Shown: in pieces, positions 39,963-48,629 of the stretch
How positions within the stretch are numbered: the stretch's first letter is position 1
Layout of the letters: each line of letters begins with the position of its first letter
NCBI GenBank assembly: GCA_041651175.1
Contig: JBAZJT010000003.1
Span: 102,059-166,058 of the forward strand
Direction of reading: 5' to 3'
Source of the DNA: Elusimicrobiales bacterium
GTDB lineage: Bacteria; Elusimicrobiota; Elusimicrobia; Elusimicrobiales; Elusimicrobiaceae
DNA: 64,000 nt
Made by a program: the position numbers and the translations under genes
Notes under the pieces: generated by a model
What the model was told of the DNA's origin: nothing
The model's database searches: none
Seen by the model: the letters and a program-made list of their open reading frames with translations, nothing else

Positions 39963-41510
39963 TTAAACCGTTCCCTCCATCTTGCGCTGCAGATACAACT
40001 GCTGGCCGAAGCCGATTACGTTGCTTACAAGCCAGTACAGCACAAGGCCGGATGGGAAACTTAAAAACATGAAAGTAAATATCACCGGCATCCATTTCAT
40101 GACGGCGGCCTGCGACGGGTCCGTTCCCTGGGTCGCAAGCGTCATTTTGTTCTGGAAAAACATTATGCCGCCCATCACTATAGGCAGCACGTAATACGGG
40201 TCTTTCGCCGACAGGTCCCCTATCCAGAGCATGAAATGCGCGCCGTGCAAATCCCAGGAATTGCGCAGCGCGGTAAACAGCGCCACAAAAACCGGCAATT
40301 GCAGCAGCATCGGCAGGCAGCCGCCGAACGGGTTGGCCCCCTGCTTCTTGTAAAGCTCCATCATCTCGGCGTTCATGCGCTGGGGATTGTCCTTGTTGCG
40401 CTTTTGAATTTCCTGAAGCTTTGGCTGGATTTTGCGCATTATAAGGTTCGCCTTGAAACTTTTAAGCGTGAGAGGGAACATCACCGCCTGCACAAGCAGC
40501 GTCAGCAGGATTATCGCCCAACCGTAATTGCCCGTGATCTTATGGTTAAAATACAGGATTTTCATTATAAACTTTCCCAGCGGGCCGAAAAACCCGAAGT
40601 CCACCGCGCGGTCAAGCCCGTGCCCCAGCGAGGTCAGTTGGCGGTAATCCTTGGGGCCGAAATAGAACTGCACGGACCAGGTTTTGGGCTGGCCCGGCTG
40701 CAAGACGGCATTATCGGCCACTGCATACAGCGAGGGGGCGTCCTCTTTTTTGGCATAGGCGATATCCCCGGCGCGCCAGTTCTGCGGTATTATGGCGGCC
40801 AGAAAATAGCGGTTGTCCACTCCGGCCCACAGCCAGCCGTCCTGCGGCTTCTTGGACGACAAATCGTTCACCACGGGGTTTTTGCGCCCTTCCTGCTTGG
40901 CCACATAAACCGCCTTCCAGAGCTTGGGATTTTCCTCTTTTTCGGTGGCTACGGTGCCTATCCCCGGCCCCAGATGCATGCCCCAGGCGGGCAGCTCCAC
41001 CGACTTTGCGGTCCTGTTAACAGCGGTGATTGTGATAGAGCCCAGCCCGTTTCCGCTCCAGCGGAACACTTTCTCCACCACAACGCCCCTGGCAGGCTCC
41101 GCCGTGAAAGTTATGGCGTCGTTTGTGCGCTCCTTGAGGCGGAACTCCACATCCGTCATGGTGGCGAAAAAGCCCGGTTCGGAATGGGGCACAAGTTCGG
41201 CTATGCTTACCGGGCCGAAATACTGGAAGCTGGCTATGCCCGCGCCGCGCGGAGAAAACATCAGCTCCGTTTCCGGGGTTCTGAACGGAATTCCGGCCAG
41301 CGGCGCGGATTTGCGCGGCGACTGGCCTTCCAGCGGCACGGTCTTTGGCGAAATTGAGGGGGCAAGCTTGTTTTCGGCAAGGCGCGGCTCGCCCTGCGCG
41401 GCGGCGGCAGCCGGCGCTTTGCGCGGCGGGTACTGCTTCTGCATCCAATAGGCCCAGCCCGCATACACGGCAAGCGACAGCGTGAAAGCCAGAACGAGGT
41501 TTTTGCTCAT
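39963..41510 (-). CDS. yidC: Membrane protein insertase YidC
   Basis: A 515-residue Gram-negative-type YidC. First helix (about 4-21), large periplasmic domain (about 60-310), then the conserved core with five helices in total: YNYG-like NYGWAIILLTLLVQAVMFPLTLKSFKANLIMRKIQPKLQEIQ (about 333-374; read as NYGWAIILLTLL), MELYKKQGANPFGGCLPMLLQLPVFVALF and GLVLYWLVSNVIGFGQQLYLQ. The large periplasmic domain itself argues for a diderm. It sits in the standard rpmH-rnpA-yidD-yidC-jag order. Confidence 0.96.
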   Translation of the reverse strand: MSKNLVLAFTLSLAVYAGWAYWMQKQYPPRKAPAAAAAQGEPRLAENKLAPSISPKTVPLEGQSPRKSAPLAGIPFRTPETELMFSPRGAGIASFQYFGPVSIAELVPHSEPGFFATMTDVEFRLKERTNDAITFTAEPARGVVVEKVFRWSGNGLGSITITAVNRTAKSVELPAWGMHLGPGIGTVATEKEENPKLWKAVYVAKQEGRKNPVVNDLSSKKPQDGWLWAGVDNRYFLAAIIPQNWRAGDIAYAKKEDAPSLYAVADNAVLQPGQPKTWSVQFYFGPKDYRQLTSLGHGLDRAVDFGFFGPLGKFIMKILYFNHKITGNYGWAIILLTLLVQAVMFPLTLKSFKANLIMRKIQPKLQEIQKRNKDNPQRMNAEMMELYKKQGANPFGGCLPMLLQLPVFVALFTALRNSWDLHGAHFMLWIGDLSAKDPYYVLPIVMGGIMFFQNKMTLATQGTDPSQAAVMKWMPVIFTFMFLSFPSGLVLYWLVSNVIGFGQQLYLQRKMEGTV

Positions 41511-41545
41511 TGCGCGAAATCTCCTTGCGACGGGAGATTCTCAGA

Positions 41546-41773
41546 CTACCGCGGCACCGGGTCAAAGCCGCCGGGGTTGAACGGATGGCATCTGGCAACG
41601 CGCTTTGCGGAGAGGAACAGCCCTTTCACCGGCCCATGCAGCGATACGGCTTCAATCGCATAATCCGTGCAGGAAGGCGCGAAACGGCACACCTTCGGTC
41701 CCAGCACGGGCCGCGCAAATTTGACAATCCGCAGCGCAAAGCACACCGCCGCGGAAAACGGACTAGCCCGCAT
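41546..41773 (-). CDS. yidD: Membrane protein insertion efficiency factor YidD
   Basis: A 75-residue YidD. Conserved features: CRFAPSCTDYAIEAVSLHGPVKG (cysteines in the RFxPSC motif, about 29-51, read as RFAPSCTDYA) and a C-terminal RCHPFNPGGFDPVP. It overlaps the rnpA stop by 11 bases. It supports membrane protein insertion near YidC. Confidence 0.95.
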   Translation of the reverse strand: MRASPFSAAVCFALRIVKFARPVLGPKVCRFAPSCTDYAIEAVSLHGPVKGLFLSAKRVARCHPFNPGGFDPVPR

Positions 41774-42122
41774 AAATTCCGGCCTTCTTCCAGATGCGGA
41801 GAACCGCCTTCTCCATGTCCCCGCATGCGCCGAGGTTTCGGTCCGACCTCGGGCACATTATCATTTCGCAGCCGTCCGCTATGAGACGGCGATGCAGTCT
41901 GAAAACTTCCCTTATAAGCCTGCGCGCGCGGTTTCGCTTAACCGCGCAGCCCAGCGCTTTCTTCGACACTATAACGCCCAGCCGCTGCCCCGCGCCTTCG
42001 GCGCGCAGGTGCCACATCGCGAAATCCCTGTCGGAAGTTTTCACTCCGTGGGAAAACAGCCGCTGGAAATCCCTTTTCAACAGCAGCCGGCAGCCGCGCG
42101 GAAAATCGTTGGCGGGCTGCAC
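41763..42122 (-). CDS. rnpA: Ribonuclease P protein component
   Basis: A 119-residue RnpA that assists RNase P RNA in trimming tRNA 5' leaders. The N-terminal LLLKRDFQRLFSHG and the signature KRNRARRLIREVFRLH (about 61-76, the RNR motif) are clear. The start is GTG at 42122, six bases after the rpmH stop. Confidence 0.95.
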   Translation of the reverse strand: MQPANDFPRGCRLLLKRDFQRLFSHGVKTSDRDFAMWHLRAEGAGQRLGVIVSKKALGCAVKRNRARRLIREVFRLHRRLIADGCEMIMCPRSDRNLGACGDMEKAVLRIWKKAGIYAG

Positions 42123-42128
42123 GGGCGG

Positions 42129-42269
42129 TTACGGCTTCGGAATAAGATGAACGCGGCCCTTGCGTCTGCGCGCGCTGAGCACTTTCCTTCCGCCCTTGGT
42201 TTTCATCCGCGCGCGGAAGCCGATGGCTTTCGCCCGTTTTCTTCTGTTCGGTCTGTATGTAGGTAGCAT
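42129..42269 (-). CDS. rpmH: 50S ribosomal protein L34
   Basis: A 46-residue very basic protein: MLPTYRPNRRKRAKAIGF, then RMKTKGGRKVLSARRRKGR, the L34 signature (TYRPNRRKR.GF.RM.T..GR.VL..RR.KGR). It is the first gene of the block that runs to the metallopeptidase. There is no Shine-Dalgarno sequence. The predicted transcription start lies about two bases before the ATG, so the message may be leaderless. Confidence 0.96.
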   Translation of the reverse strand: MLPTYRPNRRKRAKAIGFRARMKTKGGRKVLSARRRKGRVHLIPKP

Positions 42270-42277
42270 AATATCGT

Positions 42278-42306
42278 ATTATAATAAATCCCGGGCACGG
42301 GCACAA
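42278..42306 (-). promoter_or_regulatory. Promoter of rpmH, with an overlapping -10 for divergent recO
   Basis: Minus strand: TTGTGC (42306-42301), 17-base spacer, perfect TATAAT (42283-42278). On the plus strand another TATAAT (42280-42285) overlaps it and could serve recO, though no good -35 is visible there. Confidence 0.6.
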
Positions 42307-42990
42307 ATGATTTTAACGGACACCGCCATAACGCTCCTGCGCGTCAACACGCGCGAAAACGACCGCGCCGCCTGCGTCTACACCAGAACGCGCGGCAAGC
42401 TGGTGCTGCATTTCCGCGGCGTGAACCGGCATCAGGGCAAGCTGAAGGCCTTCGCGGAGCCGCTCTCCTGCGCCGAGCATCGCTACAGCTTCAGGCCCGG
42501 CGCGCTGACCGGCACCGCCGCCGGCGGCAAGCTGATAACCGTTTTTCCCGGAATCCGGCGGGATTACTCAAAGCTGGTGCTGGCGCTGCATTTCTGCGAG
42601 CTGCTGCACCAGATGACGCCGGCTTCCCAGCCCAATCCCCTGAAATACGACCTGCTGGAAAGCGCGCTGCGCCACCTTGATTCCGCCGCCGCGCCCGGCG
42701 CCATGCGCCATGCATTCACGCTCCGGCTTATGGCGCTTGCCGGCTTCGGGCTGGACCGCCCCGTTCTGGGGATAGACAGGGAATTCTGGCGCAAGCTTCA
42801 TCACGCGGATTTTTGCGATTTGGAATGCGGCGATGACGAACTGGAATATCTTCCCAGAACGGAAACCGTGCTGCGGCGTTTTTTCGCCTCGCAGCTCAAC
42901 CGCCCGCCGAACTCGCTGGCATTGATTGAGGCTCCGCCGGAACCCGCCGCCGCGCTTCCCTGCTGTGCAATTCCTCAAGGAATTACGTGA
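42307..42990 (+). CDS. recO: DNA repair protein RecO
   Basis: A 227-residue RecO, which loads RecA onto SSB-covered single strands together with RecR. The N-terminal OB fold begins MILTDTAITLLRVNTRENDRAACVYTR (read as TAITLLRVNTREND, with KLVLHFRGVNRHQGKL next), followed by a helical C-terminal domain (SKLVLALHFCELLHQM, LRLMALAGFGLDRPVL). The ATG at 42307 gives the usual start; the frame is open upstream across rpmH but that is not credible. It is divergent from rpmH, where many bacteria have dnaA. Confidence 0.82.
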   Translation: MILTDTAITLLRVNTRENDRAACVYTRTRGKLVLHFRGVNRHQGKLKAFAEPLSCAEHRYSFRPGALTGTAAGGKLITVFPGIRRDYSKLVLALHFCELLHQMTPASQPNPLKYDLLESALRHLDSAAAPGAMRHAFTLRLMALAGFGLDRPVLGIDREFWRKLHHADFCDLECGDDELEYLPRTETVLRRFFASQLNRPPNSLALIEAPPEPAAALPCCAIPQGIT

Positions 42991-43004
42991 AATCCGGTAA
43001 AATA

Positions 43005-45350
43005 TCAGGCTGACTCCGCCGGGATGGCGAAGGAGAAAGCGCTGCCCTTGCCCGCCTCGCTTTCAAACCGGACGGCGCCTTTGTGCAGTTCCGCCAGTTT
43101 TTTTACCAGCGCAAGCCCCAGTCCGGTGCCGGGTCTTTCCGCGTCAACCTGCGAAAAGGGCTTGAACAGCTTGTCCGTGTCCTGCGGCCTGACGCCGATA
43201 CCAGTGTCCCTGACCGTTACCACCAGGAATTTGCCGGCCCCCGGACTGGCAGAGGCGATATCGGACATCCAGCCGCCGCCAAACGCGGACGGCTCCGCCA
43301 GTTCCGCCTTTATGGAAACAGAGCCGCCCTGCGGCGTAAACTTGATAGCGTTGGACAGGAGATTGAGAACTATCTGCCGGAGCCTGCGCTCGTCCGCAAA
43401 AACGGCGGCGTCCTCCGGGACGGCGATATCCTCAAAGAAATTGATTCCGGCCTGCGCCGCCTGCCCGCGCATCATGGCGCCGGACGATTCCACGATATCC
43501 CTGACCCGGACGCGGGAGAATGAAAGCTCCAGCTTGTCCGCCTCTATTTTGGACATGTCCAGTATGTCGTTGACAAGAGTGAGCAGATGCCTGCCCCCGA
43601 ACAGCACGTTGCCGACATACTCGCGCTGCTTGTCGTTTAGTCCGCCGAACATCTCCTGTTCCAGCACGTCGGCGGAGACTATCACGGCGTTGAGCGGCGT
43701 GCGAAGCTCGTGACTCATGTTGGCGAGGAAGGCGGTCTTTGCCCTGCTGGCCGCGTCGCTGGCCTGCTTTTCCACCTCCAGCAGGCGGAGGGCTTCGTCT
43801 TTCCTTCTGCGCTCGGTTATGTCCCGGTCTACGCCGCGGTAGCCGCGCAGCCTGCCCTCCCCGTCAAAAACGGGAACGCCGTTGGTTTCCAGCGTCACCA
43901 GGACGCCGTCCTTGCGGCGGTGAACCGCCTCCAGCAGCGTAAACGGCTGGCGCCGGGCCGCATATCCCCCGAAAACCGGCATCACCCGCGCAGCCTCCTC
44001 CTGAGGCATGAAATCAAACGGGGATTTGCCCAACAGTTCCTCCGGCTCATATCCCAGAATATCGCGGCAGCGCTGGCTTGCGTAGGAGTACAAAGCCCTG
44101 TCATCGGTTTCCCAGAGCATGTCTGATGTCATTTCGCTGATATCGCGGAATTTCTCGTTTATGTCCTGGCGGCGGCGCTCCTCGGTAACATCGCGGAAGA
44201 CAAGCACCGCGCCCAACATTTTGCCGGAGGCGTCCAGAATCGGCGCGGCGCTGTCGGCGATATCGGCTCTGCCGCCGGCAAGGCTTATCAGCAGGGCATT
44301 GCCGGCCAGCTCCGCCGCGCCGCCGGTATCAAGCACGCGGACCACAGGATTGGGGCATTTCGCCAGAGTTTTCCCGCTGACCGGGCTGAAAACCTCCGGC
44401 AGCGGCCTGCCCAGCGCGGCCCGCTCGCTCCAGCCGGTCAGCCGTTCCGCCACCTTGTTCATCATGGTTATGCGGCCTTCAGTATCCGTGGATATCACCG
44501 CGTCGCCGATGGAGCGCAGCGTAACCGCCAGACGCTCCCTTTCGGCGGCGACGGCGGCCTCCGCAATTTTACGCTCCGTTATGTCGGTATGCACCCCGAC
44601 CGTGCCAATGACCTTGCCGCTCTCATCCTTCATGGAATAGGCGCGCAACAGTACGTCTATGACGCTGTTATCGCTGCGGAACATTTTCACTTCGCCGCTC
44701 CAGACTCCTCCGCCGTTGACCGCGATGAAAACCTCTCGCCCGATTTTTTCATCCACGAAAACCGTGGAGGGCGGGCCGGATTCGCCCTCAGTCTGCTCCA
44801 CCGTCCTGCCGAACAGCCGGGTGAAAGCCTCGTTCTGATAATAATGCCGCCCCTGCGGCGTGGCCATGCCGATGGCGTCGGTGGAATGCTCCACGGCCTT
44901 TTGGAAATAGCGCAGCCGATTCTCCGCCGCGCAGCGAGCGGTAATGTCGCGGCACAGCATAAGCACCCGGCGCGAGTCTCCGGCACGGGTTGCCGTGGCG
45001 TTTATTTCCACCGGGGTTATATTGCCGTTCCGGTCCGCGTAATCTATTTCCAGATTCCTTATGTGCCCGTCCTTGGCGCATTTCGCGGCGGACTGCTCGC
45101 TCTTCTTGCTCTCGTACCCGGCTGTCCACTCCAGCACGCTTCTGCCCAATATCTCCTTAAGCGAGTTGTGCCCGGTAAGGCGCACATATTCGCCGTTGGC
45201 GTCAAGAACGCGGCACTGGTCGTCCAGCACCGCATAGCCGGTGTTGGTGGTTTCCACAAGGGCGCGGTAAAGCTCCTCGCTTCTGCGCGCGGACGCGGCG
45301 GCCCTGGCGAGTTTCACATATACTTTTTTAGCAAACGATAAATATCCCAC
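43005..45350 (-). CDS. Cytosolic hybrid-free sensor histidine kinase with four PAS domains
   Basis: A 781-residue histidine kinase. Four successive PAS/PAC units are visible by their closing motifs (CRDITARCAAENRL, VHTDITERKIAEAAV, FRDVTEERRRQDINEK, VDRDITERRRKDEAL at about 132, 257, 390 and 513). HisKA follows with FLANMSHELRTPLNAVI (phospho-acceptor His at about 552), then the HATPase domain with N box LLSNAIKFTP, DTGIGV and GTGLGLALVKKL. No membrane helix is seen, so it senses a cytoplasmic signal. The start is GTG at 45350. There is no response regulator next to it, so it is an orphan. Signal unknown. Confidence 0.88.
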   Translation of the reverse strand: MGYLSFAKKVYVKLARAAASARRSEELYRALVETTNTGYAVLDDQCRVLDANGEYVRLTGHNSLKEILGRSVLEWTAGYESKKSEQSAAKCAKDGHIRNLEIDYADRNGNITPVEINATATRAGDSRRVLMLCRDITARCAAENRLRYFQKAVEHSTDAIGMATPQGRHYYQNEAFTRLFGRTVEQTEGESGPPSTVFVDEKIGREVFIAVNGGGVWSGEVKMFRSDNSVIDVLLRAYSMKDESGKVIGTVGVHTDITERKIAEAAVAAERERLAVTLRSIGDAVISTDTEGRITMMNKVAERLTGWSERAALGRPLPEVFSPVSGKTLAKCPNPVVRVLDTGGAAELAGNALLISLAGGRADIADSAAPILDASGKMLGAVLVFRDVTEERRRQDINEKFRDISEMTSDMLWETDDRALYSYASQRCRDILGYEPEELLGKSPFDFMPQEEAARVMPVFGGYAARRQPFTLLEAVHRRKDGVLVTLETNGVPVFDGEGRLRGYRGVDRDITERRRKDEALRLLEVEKQASDAASRAKTAFLANMSHELRTPLNAVIVSADVLEQEMFGGLNDKQREYVGNVLFGGRHLLTLVNDILDMSKIEADKLELSFSRVRVRDIVESSGAMMRGQAAQAGINFFEDIAVPEDAAVFADERRLRQIVLNLLSNAIKFTPQGGSVSIKAELAEPSAFGGGWMSDIASASPGAGKFLVVTVRDTGIGVRPQDTDKLFKPFSQVDAERPGTGLGLALVKKLAELHKGAVRFESEAGKGSAFSFAIPAESA

Positions 45351-45445
45351 GCCGAGAGTATATCAAAATCGCGCCCTCCAAAAATCCGGTTGCGGGATTC
45401 TTTGACTTTGCTCCTCCGCGCGGTTTTTTGATTGAATCTCGGATA

Positions 45446-45461
45446 GCGGCGTTTTTGCCGC
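45446..45461 (+). promoter_or_regulatory. Small hairpin just before the glyQ ribosome-binding site
   Basis: GCGGC (45446-45450), loop GTTTTT, GCCGC (45457-45461), immediately followed by GGAGG and the glyQ ATG at 45471. It could influence ribosome access. The rest of the gap from 45351 shows no convincing promoter, T-box or riboswitch. Confidence 0.35.
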
Positions 45462-45470
45462 CGGAGGATT

Positions 45471-46385
45471 ATGGATTTTCAGGATATCGTGTCCACGCTT
45501 TCCGATTATTGGAAGAAACAGGGCTGCTGCGTCATACAGCCCTACGACATTGAAAAAGGCGCGGGGACTTTCAACCCGGCCACCTTTTTCGGCTCGCTGA
45601 CCGGCAAACCCGTCCGCCGCGCATATGTGGAACCGTCCCGCCGCCCCGCCGACGGCAGATACGGCGACAATCCCAACCGGCTGGCCAAGTATTACCAGTT
45701 CCAGGCGATAATAAAACCCGCGCCGGAAAACAGCCAGAAGCTCTATCTGGATTCGCTGAAAGCCATCGGACTGGACCCCAAAGCCCACGACATCCGCTGG
45801 ATTGAGGACGACTGGGAATCTCCCACCCTGGGCGCCTCCGGCGTGGGCTGGGAGGTGTGGCTGGACGGAATGGAGATAACGCAGTTCACCTATTTCCAGC
45901 AGATGGCGGGGTTTACGCTGAATCCGATTACGGTTGAAATCACCTACGGGCTGGAACGTATCGCCATGTACAGCCAGAAAAAGCGCAATGTCTACGACGT
46001 AAGCTGGAACGGCGCAGTCTCCTACGGGGACCTGCATCTGGAGCAGGAGCGCCAGTTCTCCCGCTACAACTTTGAGGAGACAAATCCCGACAACCTGCGC
46101 CGCTATTTCGGCGATTACGAGCGCGAATGCCTTGACCTTGCCGCCAAGGGGCTGTATCTGCCGGCTTACGACGCGGCGATGCAATGCTCCCATTATTTCA
46201 ACCTGCTGGACGCGCGCGGCGCGGTTTCGGTAACCGAGCGCGCCCTGCTGATAGGCCGCGTGCGCGCCATGGCGCGCAAATGCGCCGCCGGGTACGTGGA
46301 GGCGCATTCGCCGAAAACAGCCTCCTGCGAAGGCACCGCCCGCCGCGAGGCCGTCGCCGATATCGCCGAGCATATAAAAGAGTAG
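45471..46385 (+). CDS. glyQ: Glycyl-tRNA synthetase alpha subunit
   Basis: A 304-residue alpha subunit of the bacterial (alpha-beta)2 glycyl-tRNA synthetase, carrying the class II catalytic core. Clear features: FQDIVSTLSDYWKKQGCCVIQPYDIEKGAGTFNPATF (read as YWKKQGCCVIQPYD, about 11-24), EPSRRPADGRYGDNPNRL, GASGVGWEVWLDGMEITQFTYFQQ and QCSHYFNLLDARGAVSVTER. It precedes glyS by three bases, as in other two-subunit systems. Confidence 0.97.
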   Translation: MDFQDIVSTLSDYWKKQGCCVIQPYDIEKGAGTFNPATFFGSLTGKPVRRAYVEPSRRPADGRYGDNPNRLAKYYQFQAIIKPAPENSQKLYLDSLKAIGLDPKAHDIRWIEDDWESPTLGASGVGWEVWLDGMEITQFTYFQQMAGFTLNPITVEITYGLERIAMYSQKKRNVYDVSWNGAVSYGDLHLEQERQFSRYNFEETNPDNLRRYFGDYERECLDLAAKGLYLPAYDAAMQCSHYFNLLDARGAVSVTERALLIGRVRAMARKCAAGYVEAHSPKTASCEGTARREAVADIAEHIKE

Positions 46386-46388
46386 ACT

Positions 46389-48620
46389 ATGACAACCGCA
46401 CTCCTTGAAATCGGAACCGAACATCTGCCCGCGCGTTTTGTAAAGCCCGCGCTGCGCCAGCTTGAGGACAACGCGCAGAAACTGCTGTCCGAAAAAAGAA
46501 TCGCTTTTGAAAGCGTCCGGACCTGCGGCACTCACCGGCGGCTGGCGCTTTTCATAGACGGGCTGGCGGACTCCTCGCCGGACGCGGAAAAAGTGGCGCT
46601 GGGGCCGTCGGTTTCCAAATGGAAGGACGCAAACGGCAAATTCACCCCGCAAAGCGAGGGTTTCGCCCGCGCGCAGGGCGTTGCGCCGGACAAGCTGTAC
46701 CCGGTCCAGTCGCCAAAAGGCGAGGTGCTGGCCGCAAAAAAAATCATAAAAGGCGAAAGCGCGCGCCAGATTCTCTCCGAGATTTTCCCGAAGCTGATTG
46801 CCGGGCTGCAATTTCCCAAAAACATGGTGTGGGAGGAAAGCCAGTTCCGCTTCGCGCGCCCCATACGCTCGCTCGCAGGGCTGCTGGGGAAGGATGTGGT
46901 TAAATTTGAAATCGCCGGGGTGAAGTCTTCAAATAAAATCTCCGGGCAGACGGGGGGGAAACCGGTCAAACTATCCGCCCCGGAAGAGTATCTCCCTTCG
47001 CTTGAGAAAGAGACGGTCGTCTGCGAGCCGGAAAAAAGGCGCGCGCAGATAACAGCCGCCGTCAGGGAGCAGGCCGCGCTCTGCGGCGCGGAGCCCGCGC
47101 TGGACGAGGATTTGCTGGAGGAAACCGTCTATCTCGCCGAAAACCCGATGCCCCAGCACGGCGGGTTTGACAAGCGCTTTATGAAGCTGCCGCCGGAGCT
47201 TATCACCACCGTGCTTAAAAAGCAGCTCAAATTTTTCCCGACGGTAAATCCGCAGGGCGAGCTTACTCACAACTTCATCGCCGTTTGCGACGGCGCGCAC
47301 GGCAACGTAGCCGAGGTCCGGGCCGGCTTTGAAGCGGTGGTGGAGGCGCGCCTGTCGGACGCGATGTTTTTCTTTGAAAAGGACCTCACCCGCCCGCCGG
47401 ACGACATGCGCGGCAAACTGGGCGAAATCCTGTTCCACGAAAAACTCGGCAGCATGTATCAGAAATCCGCGCGGGTGGAGCATCTGGCCCGCTGGATATG
47501 CGAGCGCATACGGCAGGACATTCATCTGGACGAATTCGCCGTGCTGCAGGCCGCCAAATTCGCATATGCGGACCTGGCCAGCGAAGTGGTGCGCGAATTC
47601 CCCGAATTACAGGGTTCCATGGGCGGCGAATACGCGGCCCGCGCGGGCGAGCAGTCGCGCGCCGCGCTGGCCATAAAGGAATTCTATTTTCCGCTGACCG
47701 CCAAATCCCAGCTTCCGACCACTCTGGAAGGCGCGATAGTTTCCCTGGCCGGAAAAATGGACACGCTGGTCGGCGACTTCGCCGTGGGGATGGAGCCTAC
47801 CGGCAGCGAGGACCCGCACGGGCTGCGCCGCCAGGCGGCGGGGCTGGTCAGAATCATGATGGAAAAGGGGCTGCCGCTGTCCGCCTGCGAGATAGCAGGG
47901 CATGCGTTTTCGCTGCTGCCGGACGATTTCAAAAGCGGCGAGCTTACCCGCCGCGTGAACCTGCTGCGCCGCCAGCTCTCCGATAAAGAGCCGGAGCCGC
48001 TGCTGCCGGACCGCGATAAAATACTGCGCGCGGCGGAAGAGTTTATCTGGCAGCGGGCCGAAACCATTCTGGCCGAAAAAGGCTTCGGGCCGGATGAAAT
48101 CCGCGCCGTGCGCCAGGCGCAGTTCCGGGGCGGGGAGCTGGCAAAGCCCATGTCTTTCGGCGAGGTTTTCGCCCGCGTCTGCGCCCTGCACAACATGCGC
48201 AAAGACGCCGATTTTGAGGCGGTGGCGGTTTCGTTCAAACGTGTCGCCAACATCACCCGCAAGGCCGATGCCGAGCGCACCCCCTCCCCCGCTGCCGCCG
48301 GGGCGCAGTCCGCGCAAACCGGCCCCGCGCAGGCGGACCGGGCGCTGTTTTCAACCGCCGCCGAAAACGACCTTTACGCCGCCATGAAGGCCGTGCGCGC
48401 AAAGACGGACCTGCACCTCTCCGGCCCGCGCGCCACTCAGCTTGATTACGAATACTGCCTGAAGGAAATGGTGTCGCTCAAGCCGCAGATTGACGGGTTT
48501 TTCACCTCGGTCATGGTGATGGACAACGACCCCAAAATCCGCGCCAACCGGCTGGCGCTGCTGGGCGAACTCTACGAGATGCTGGCTTCCGTAGCCGACA
48601 TCAGCCAGCTTCAGCAGTGA
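46389..48620 (+). CDS. glyS: Glycyl-tRNA synthetase beta subunit
   Basis: A 743-residue beta subunit that binds tRNA(Gly) through its C-terminal anticodon-binding domain. Marks: LLEIGTEHLPARFV at the start, GPSVSKWKDANGKFTPQSEGFARAQG (read as TPQSEGFARAQG), the FPKNMVWEESQFRFARPIRSL segment, PMPQHGGFDKRFMKLPPELITT, KMDTLVGDFAVGMEPTGSEDPHGLRRQAAG (read as GSEDPHGLRRQA). It is about 50 residues longer than many homologues; an Ala/Pro/Gln-rich stretch (SPAAAGAQSAQTGPAQ, about 640-655) in the C-terminal domain accounts for part of that. Confidence 0.97.
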   Translation: MTTALLEIGTEHLPARFVKPALRQLEDNAQKLLSEKRIAFESVRTCGTHRRLALFIDGLADSSPDAEKVALGPSVSKWKDANGKFTPQSEGFARAQGVAPDKLYPVQSPKGEVLAAKKIIKGESARQILSEIFPKLIAGLQFPKNMVWEESQFRFARPIRSLAGLLGKDVVKFEIAGVKSSNKISGQTGGKPVKLSAPEEYLPSLEKETVVCEPEKRRAQITAAVREQAALCGAEPALDEDLLEETVYLAENPMPQHGGFDKRFMKLPPELITTVLKKQLKFFPTVNPQGELTHNFIAVCDGAHGNVAEVRAGFEAVVEARLSDAMFFFEKDLTRPPDDMRGKLGEILFHEKLGSMYQKSARVEHLARWICERIRQDIHLDEFAVLQAAKFAYADLASEVVREFPELQGSMGGEYAARAGEQSRAALAIKEFYFPLTAKSQLPTTLEGAIVSLAGKMDTLVGDFAVGMEPTGSEDPHGLRRQAAGLVRIMMEKGLPLSACEIAGHAFSLLPDDFKSGELTRRVNLLRRQLSDKEPEPLLPDRDKILRAAEEFIWQRAETILAEKGFGPDEIRAVRQAQFRGGELAKPMSFGEVFARVCALHNMRKDADFEAVAVSFKRVANITRKADAERTPSPAAAGAQSAQTGPAQADRALFSTAAENDLYAAMKAVRAKTDLHLSGPRATQLDYEYCLKEMVSLKPQIDGFFTSVMVMDNDPKIRANRLALLGELYEMLASVADISQLQQ

Positions 48621-48629
48621 TGTGATTTT

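Noticed and set aside
42270..42306. Replication origin beside rpmH
   Set aside because: No DnaA-box cluster, no dnaA gene and only 37 bases of intergenic DNA.
45351..45470. Glycine riboswitch or T-box before glyQ
   Set aside because: The 120-base gap has no T-box sequence, no tandem aptamer-like elements and only one small hairpin.
45363..46811. A 482-codon minus-strand open frame opposite glyQ and the start of glyS
   Set aside because: It is antisense to two certain genes; composition is of the shadow type.
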